Made by a program: the position numbers and the translations under genes
The notes under the pieces: model-generated
Seen by the model: only the letters and a program-made list of their open reading frames with translations
What the model was told of the DNA's origin: nothing
Database searches by the model: none
NCBI GenBank assembly: GCA_022837185.1
Contig: JALHJD010000111.1
Coordinates: forward strand, 1-9,041
Direction of reading: 5' to 3'
DNA: 9,041 nt
DNA from: Desulfobacteraceae bacterium
GTDB lineage: Bacteria; Desulfobacterota; Desulfobulbia; Desulfobulbales; Desulfobulbaceae
Shown: positions 5,608 to 9,041 of the stretch, in pieces
Position numbering within the stretch: the stretch's first letter is position 1
How the letters are laid out: every line of letters begins with the position of its first letter

Positions 5608-6363
5608 ATGGATACAGGCATCACTGGAAAAGTCGCGCTGGTCACGGGGGCGAGCAGGGGGATAGGGGCCGAATGCGCCAGGGAGCTGGCCCGGGCCGGA
5701 GCGGTCGTTGCCGTCAATTATCATAGCTCCCGGGAAAAGGCGGAAAGCGTCGCGGCGGAAATCGAAGCGGCCGGCGGCCGGTCCATGGTCCTTCAGGCGG
5801 ATGTGCGCGACCGCCAGGCAGTGGACGTGATGGTGGAGGAAATTATCGGCCGGCATGGACACATTGACGTCCTGGTCAACAACGCCAATATCGATTTCCC
5901 GATCAAGCCGTTCATCGAACTGTCGTGGGAACAGATCGCCGAGAAAATAACCGGGGAAATGAAGGCCCTGTACAACTGTTCGCAGGCGGTGCTGCGGTAC
6001 ATGGTTCCCCGCCTGACCGGAAAACTGATTTTCATCAGCAGCACCCTGTCGAGACATCCGGGATACGGCTTCAGCGCCCATTCGGCGGCCAAGGCCGCCG
6101 TGGACTCCATTGCCCGGGTCATGGCGACGGAGCTGGGGCCGCTGGGAATTACGGTCAACACCGTCGGTCCGGGGCTGATTGAAACAGACGCTACCGCGGG
6201 GCTGCCCTCGGCGGCAAAGGAACAGACCGCCGCCTGCACCCCCCTGCAAAGAATCGGCCGGCCGGCCGATGTGGCGGGAGTGGTCGCGCTGCTGGCCTCC
6301 CCAGGAGCCGATTATCTGACCGGGCAGTATATTGCGGTGTGCGGCGGAGCGTACATGAACTGA
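5608..6363 (+). CDS. FabG-like short-chain dehydrogenase/reductase with His in place of the catalytic Tyr
   Basis: A 251-residue classical SDR-fold protein closest in style to 3-oxoacyl-ACP reductases (FabG), cytoplasmic and NAD(P)H-binding. The Rossmann motif TGASRGIG is at 13-20, and LVNNAN (89-94) replaces the usual NNAG. The active-site region reads FISSTLSRHPGYGFSAHSAA then K162. Ser145 and Lys162 are in their normal places and spacing, but the position of the catalytic tyrosine (YxxxK, 13 residues after Ser) is His158, codon CAT at 6079-6081. NTVGPGLIETDAT (184-196) is the substrate-loop block. The start is ATG 5608 with an excellent GGAGGAGG (5593-5600) seven bases ahead; a TTG at 5581 would only add a poor N-terminus. 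Without the Tyr the normal proton-transfer mechanism is lost or changed, so a FabG role should not be assumed. Last gene of the DUF1992 cluster, converging on the GGDEF gene. Confidence 0.9.
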   Translation: MDTGITGKVALVTGASRGIGAECARELARAGAVVAVNYHSSREKAESVAAEIEAAGGRSMVLQADVRDRQAVDVMVEEIIGRHGHIDVLVNNANIDFPIKPFIELSWEQIAEKITGEMKALYNCSQAVLRYMVPRLTGKLIFISSTLSRHPGYGFSAHSAAKAAVDSIARVMATELGPLGITVNTVGPGLIETDATAGLPSAAKEQTAACTPLQRIGRPADVAGVVALLASPGADYLTGQYIAVCGGAYMN

Positions 6364-6374
6364 GGGTGCAGCCG

Positions 6375-6387
6375 GACCGGGCCGGTC
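6375..6387. terminator. Short GC dyad between convergent genes
   Basis: GACCGG (6375-6380) and CCGGTC (6382-6387) form a six-base perfect dyad in the 22-base gap between the stop codons of the SDR and GGDEF genes, overlapping the latter's stop. No T-run follows on either strand. It is the only candidate for terminating the two convergent transcripts. Confidence 0.3.
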
Positions 6388-7456
6388 AGCGGATTTCCGA
6401 CAGGGTGATGCAGTCCTTGCCCTTTTCCTTGCTCCGGAACAGGTAGTGGTCCGCCACGGCCAGCAGCTGCTGCAGGTCCGTGGCGTCGTCGGGGCACGTG
6501 GCCAGGCCGAAGGACGCGGTCAGCCGCACCTCGAGGTTCTCCCCGCGCAGAAAGGGGGTGTCGTGTATTTCATTTTTCATGCGCACCACCTTGGGATACG
6601 ATTCCTTTCTGCCCTGACCGGGCAGCAGGACGATAAATTCGTCCCCGCCGTAGCGGACGAGATGGTCATCCGGTCCCAGCAGCCGATGCACGGTCTGGGC
6701 CACTTCCCGCAGCATCCTGGAGCCCATTAAATGCCCATGGGCGTCGACGGCCCGCTTGAAGTCGTCCATATCGAAAAAAACCAGGGAGATCTTCCGGCCG
6801 CCGACATTGTCCGACGCCAGGTAGTCGCCGAGGTATTCGTGCAGGAAACGGGTATTGCGGAAACCGGTCACGTCGTCGGTCAGAACGGCTTCCTCCAGGC
6901 GGCTGTTGGTCTCCTTCAGAGTTTTCTGATATTCTTCCATCAGCCGGGTCTGCCGCTCCTGTTCCTGTATGTGCCGGTGCAGTTCCAACTGGACCATCAC
7001 CTGCCGTGAAAGGGCGCCCAGCAGCTCCCGCTGCTTATCGTTCAATGTTTTGGGTACCTGATCGATGACGCAGATCGTGCCCAGCGCCTCACCCCTGGTG
7101 GTGACCAGGGGGGCGGCGGCATAAAACCGGATCTGCGATTCACCCGTGACCAGGGGATTGTCCGCAAACCGCTGGTCTTCGCGGGCGTCGGGCACCACGA
7201 AAATGTCCGGCTGCAGTATGGCATGGGCGCAAAAGGCTATTTCCCTTGAGGCCTCGGAAAGGTTCAGGCCGATCCTGGACTTGAACCACAGGCGCTCGCG
7301 GTCGACAAGGCTGATCAGGGCGATGGGCGTTTCGCAAACATAGGAGGCCAGCCGGGTGATGTCGTCGTAGGACGGCTCCGGAGGGGTGTCGAGAATCTGA
7401 AAGCTTGTGAGCGCGTTGAGCCGTTCAGTTTCGTTTTTCGGCAGAGGTGCTTTCAT
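6386..7456 (-). CDS. GAF-GGDEF nucleotide cyclase, candidate Hypr (3',3'-cGAMP/c-di-GMP) synthase
   Basis: A 356-residue cytoplasmic signalling enzyme. A GAF sensor domain covers about 20-165 (with the GDEF-associated wording LNALTSFQILDTPPEPSYDD at 13-32), then a coiled-coil linker (160-190), then a GGDEF cyclase domain (192-354). The catalytic GGDEF is intact at 270-274, the metal-site Asp229 is present in FDMDDFK, and the domain begins LTDDVTGFRN (192-201). Two departures from canonical diguanylate cyclases stand out. In PleD numbering the guanine-contacting Asn335 is Val237 and Asp344 is Ser246 (block VDAHGHLMGSRML). Asp344-to-Ser is the hallmark of Hypr GGDEF enzymes, described from Geobacter GacA, which use ATP and GTP to make 3',3'-cGAMP. 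The product-inhibition I-site (RxxD) is GPDD (261-264) and lacks Arg. The start ATG 7456 has GGAG seven bases upstream. The GAF ligand is unknown. Confidence 0.9.
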   Translation of the reverse strand: MKAPLPKNETERLNALTSFQILDTPPEPSYDDITRLASYVCETPIALISLVDRERLWFKSRIGLNLSEASREIAFCAHAILQPDIFVVPDAREDQRFADNPLVTGESQIRFYAAAPLVTTRGEALGTICVIDQVPKTLNDKQRELLGALSRQVMVQLELHRHIQEQERQTRLMEEYQKTLKETNSRLEEAVLTDDVTGFRNTRFLHEYLGDYLASDNVGGRKISLVFFDMDDFKRAVDAHGHLMGSRMLREVAQTVHRLLGPDDHLVRYGGDEFIVLLPGQGRKESYPKVVRMKNEIHDTPFLRGENLEVRLTASFGLATCPDDATDLQQLLAVADHYLFRSKEKGKDCITLSEIR

Positions 7457-7569
7457 GGTTGCTCTCCGCGGCGCTGAACAGGAGTGGCCCTGGCCCGTTC
7501 AGTGGATCGGGTGCTGGAGGGCGGCGGAAAGATGATCGGTGCCTTCCTCCGGTTCGGGGACAAGTTGGC

Positions 7570-7598
7570 AAAATACTCCCAACCGCGGTTTTTTTCAA
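7570..7598 (-). promoter_or_regulatory. Sigma70-like promoter of the GAF-GGDEF gene
   Basis: On the minus strand TTGAAA (7598-7593) and TATTTT (7575-7570) are exactly 17 bases apart. Transcription would begin near 7563, giving a leader of about 107 bases. A perfect palindrome AACCGCGGTT (7581-7590) lies inside the spacer, where a bound regulator would block or remodel polymerase. Confidence 0.5.
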
Positions 7599-7722
7599 AT
7601 GAATCTCTCGGGGCGGATGAAAGCCGTCCGTGGGGAGGAGGCAGGACAGCCGGCCTCAGGCTCGGCGGGCCGAAAACGTGCAGTTGCCGGCAATGGATTT
7701 TATTTCCCCGCCGGACCGTAAT

Positions 7723-7736
7723 TTGATACAAGTCAA
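7723..7736 (+). promoter_or_regulatory. Fnr/Crp-superfamily box upstream of the hemerythrin gene
   Basis: TTGAT-ACAA-GTCAA is a near-perfect 14-bp dyad that differs from the Fnr consensus TTGAT-N4-ATCAA at one base; TTGAT-N4-GTCAA forms are common for Fnr/Anr/Dnr-type regulators. Its centre is about 81 bases before the ATG at 7811. An activating class II site would place transcription start near 7771, although the -10 there is poor, so the mode (activation or repression) is open. Control by oxygen or nitric oxide would suit an oxygen-binding hemerythrin protein. Confidence 0.55.
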
Positions 7737-7810
7737 GGAGAAAGGCGGCTCATTGTGCCAGACTGGAAGCAGGACGGGAACGGGAATAACGCAATCTGTT
7801 GAGGTGAGTT

Positions 7811-8776
7811 ATGGAATGGAAACGGTGGGATGATTTTCTGGTTGCAGAGCATGAAATGATCGAACGGGCGATGGCGGTTCTCAAAAAGTGCCTCGACGAT
7901 CTCGACAGCAGCGCCGCGAATCCGGTGCAGATGGGGCGTGCCCTGGATTTTCTGCTGGAATTCGGTGACAGGATCCACAACCGCAAGGAAGAAGAGCTGC
8001 TGTTCCCCCTCATGCAGAGCAGAGGCATCCCGGGCGAGGGAGGTCCGCTGGGGGTCATGCTCATGGAGCACAAGGCGGAACGGGAGCTGCTTGCCGCCAT
8101 GATCGCCCAGGCCGGGCGGCTGCGGGAGGCCGGCGGGGGGGAAAAGGAGGAATACCGGAGCAGGGGTCTGGAATACCTGCGAATCCGCGCCGAACACATC
8201 TGGAAGGAAAACGATGTCCTCTACAAGATGGGCGCGAAGGTTCTGGACGCGGATGACAACAGGAACCTTCTCGAGGGGTTTGCCGAAATCGATGAACAGG
8301 CATACGGCGCCGCGGCCCGGAGCAGGTTCGAACAGATGCTGCGGGAGGTCGAGGCGGGGGCGGATGTCAAAACCCGGCTGATCAGGAATCTGTCCTACGA
8401 ACAGATCCACGGCATCATGGAGGCCCTGCCCTTCGAGGTGACCTTTGTCGACGCCGCCGATACGGTGGCCTATTTCAACCGGCTCGACAGGGTGAAGATC
8501 TTTCCCAGGACCCGGTCGGTCGTCGGCCGCAGGGTGGAAAAATGCCACCCGGAAAAAAGCGTCGATGTGGTCCGGGAAATTGTTGAGGGGTTCAGGAGCG
8601 GGACCCGCGACAAGGCTGAATTCTGGATTGATTTCCGGGGCGACAAGGTCCTGATCCGCTATTTTCCGGTTTATGGCGACGAGGGCGAGTACCTGGGGGT
8701 CCTGGAAGTGACCCAGGCCGTCGGCTGGATTCAGTCCCTTGAAGGCCAGAAGCGGCTGCTGGACCAGAAGGATTGA
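7811..8776 (+). CDS. Hemerythrin (HHE) plus PAS-domain protein
   Basis: A 321-residue cytoplasmic protein. An N-terminal hemerythrin-like domain (about 5-150) has the diiron ligand set His14, His56, Glu60, His87, His129 and Glu133, in the motifs AEHEMIE, HNRKEEELLFP, MEHKAERE and EHIWKEND. A charged helical linker follows. The C-terminal PAS domain (about 197-305) has LPFEVTFVDAADTVAYFNRL, then VVGRRVEKCHPEKSVDVV with a Cys-His-Pro (245-247), and EFWIDFRGDKVLIRYFPVY, the wording of the PAS part of DUF438-type hemerythrin proteins. Members bind O2 or NO at the diiron site or help repair iron centres; the PAS may bind a ligand, with heme possible but unproven. The ATG at 7811 follows GAGGTGAG closely. 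There is no output domain, so it probably acts through a partner. An Fnr-type box precedes it, and a hydrolase gene follows after five bases. Confidence 0.9.
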   Translation: MEWKRWDDFLVAEHEMIERAMAVLKKCLDDLDSSAANPVQMGRALDFLLEFGDRIHNRKEEELLFPLMQSRGIPGEGGPLGVMLMEHKAERELLAAMIAQAGRLREAGGGEKEEYRSRGLEYLRIRAEHIWKENDVLYKMGAKVLDADDNRNLLEGFAEIDEQAYGAAARSRFEQMLREVEAGADVKTRLIRNLSYEQIHGIMEALPFEVTFVDAADTVAYFNRLDRVKIFPRTRSVVGRRVEKCHPEKSVDVVREIVEGFRSGTRDKAEFWIDFRGDKVLIRYFPVYGDEGEYLGVLEVTQAVGWIQSLEGQKRLLDQKD

Positions 8777-8781
8777 CGCCC

Positions 8782-9041
8782 GTGGCGGACCGGATTTTTC
8801 TGCACGGCCTTGGCAGCAGCAGCCGGGGAACCAAGGCGGCATGGTTCAGGAACCATTTCCCCGACATGCTCATCCCCGATCTGGTGGGCGGACTGGACGA
8901 ACGATTGCGTGACGTGCGCCATCTGCTGGCCGGCCGCAAGGACATGATCCTGGTGGGGTCAAGCTTCGGAGGGCTGGTGGCGACCGTCTACGCCCTGGAG
9001 AACGAAGGACGGCTGGCCAGGGTGGTCCTCCTCGCCCCTGC
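8782..9041 (+). CDS. YqiA-type alpha/beta hydrolase, N-terminal part (cut by window edge)
   Basis: The first 86 residues of a small alpha/beta-hydrolase-fold protein. It opens RIFLHGLGSSSRGTKAAWF (4-22), with HG at the oxyanion region as in YqiA/UPF0227-like esterases, and reaches the nucleophile elbow VGSSFGGLVA (58-67), where Ser61 is the expected catalytic serine. The Asp and His of the triad lie beyond the edge. The GTG at 8782 has AAGGA nine bases upstream and lies five bases after the hemerythrin stop; a TTG at 8773 overlaps that stop and is an alternative. Tight spacing implies translational coupling with the hemerythrin-PAS gene. Substrate unknown; small esters or thioesters are typical of the fold. 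Confidence 0.82.
   Translation, partial: MADRIFLHGLGSSSRGTKAAWFRNHFPDMLIPDLVGGLDERLRDVRHLLAGRKDMILVGSSFGGLVATVYALENEGRLARVVLLAP

Larger units (their letters stand above)
7457..7810. other. Shared upstream region of the divergent cyclase and hemerythrin genes
   Basis: This 354-base gap holds the cyclase promoter (7570-7598), a 10-bp palindrome in its spacer and an Fnr/Crp-type box (7723-7736). Several plus-strand frames of 60-80 codons are open but lack family-like sequence or good ribosome sites and do not look coding. The stretch 7640-7680 is GC-rich with short dyads (GGCC/CGGC runs) and no terminator T-run. I looked for a c-di-GMP/cGAMP (GEMM-I) riboswitch core and did not find one. Confidence 0.6.

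Noticed and set aside
5500..6249. Minus-strand ORF of 249 codons opposite the SDR gene
   Set aside because: It is the shadow of the SDR, whose motifs and ribosome site are clear.
7457..7810. Possible GEMM-I (c-di-GMP/cGAMP) riboswitch near the cyclase
   Set aside because: An AAAGCCG string occurs near 7619, but the conserved core and the tetraloop-receptor elements of GEMM-I are not there.
7733..8842. Minus-strand ORF of 369 codons opposite the hemerythrin gene
   Set aside because: The plus strand encodes an unmistakable hemerythrin-PAS protein; the antisense product is Pro/His/Phe-rich, as expected from GC-rich reverse frames.
1..9041. CRISPR arrays, insertion sequences, tRNA/rRNA genes, prophage or defence-system genes
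   Set aside because: No regularly spaced repeats, transposase motifs, terminal inverted repeats, tRNA cloverleaf sequences or recognised defence domains were seen on either strand.

Overview
The window is a GC-rich bacterial chromosome segment. It carries ordinary housekeeping and accessory genes and shows no mobile elements, rRNA, tRNA or CRISPR. Gene content points to an anaerobic or microaerophilic deltaproteobacterium, probably of the Desulfuromonadia/Geobacter type. The clues are a hemerythrin-PAS sensor, a GAF-GGDEF protein whose motif spelling I associate with Geobacter-like GGDEF proteins, a lone CheR, and a small Cys4 protein that I recall from Geobacter relatives. The lineage is an inference from protein style, not a search result.

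Left part (1-1902, all minus strand). A Cys-rich 43-residue ORF sits 12 bases upstream of a four-helix membrane protein of unknown function. After a gap come a stand-alone CheR-type methyltransferase and the start of a MntP-type manganese exporter, which begins 15 bases after the cheR stop codon. The mntP gene runs off the left edge.

Middle part (1903-6363). A 342-base intergenic region with apparently divergent promoters and an 8-bp inverted repeat leads right into an exported PQQ-type sugar/aldose dehydrogenase-like protein. That gene converges on an MscS-family channel on the minus strand, which has a strong promoter placed so that the annotatable start should be the internal ATG at 4534. 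Divergent from mscS is a plus-strand cluster: a DUF1992 (DnaJC28-like) protein, a 94-residue Cys4 protein, and an SDR oxidoreductase whose catalytic tyrosine is replaced by histidine.

Right part (6386-9041). A GAF-GGDEF nucleotide cyclase on the minus strand is divergent from a hemerythrin-PAS protein on the plus strand. They share a 354-base regulatory region with a sigma70-like promoter for the cyclase and an Fnr/Crp-type box for the hemerythrin gene. The cyclase keeps GGDEF but has Ser where canonical diguanylate cyclases have the guanine-reading Asp. This is the signature described for Hypr enzymes that make 3',3'-cGAMP. An alpha/beta hydrolase of the YqiA kind is coupled behind the hemerythrin gene and runs off the right edge.

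The most noteworthy reading is that 6386-8776 may be an oxygen/redox-linked signalling locus: an O2-responsive promoter, a diiron-PAS sensor and a possible cGAMP-producing cyclase side by side. The residues and sites are seen directly; the functional linkage is inference.
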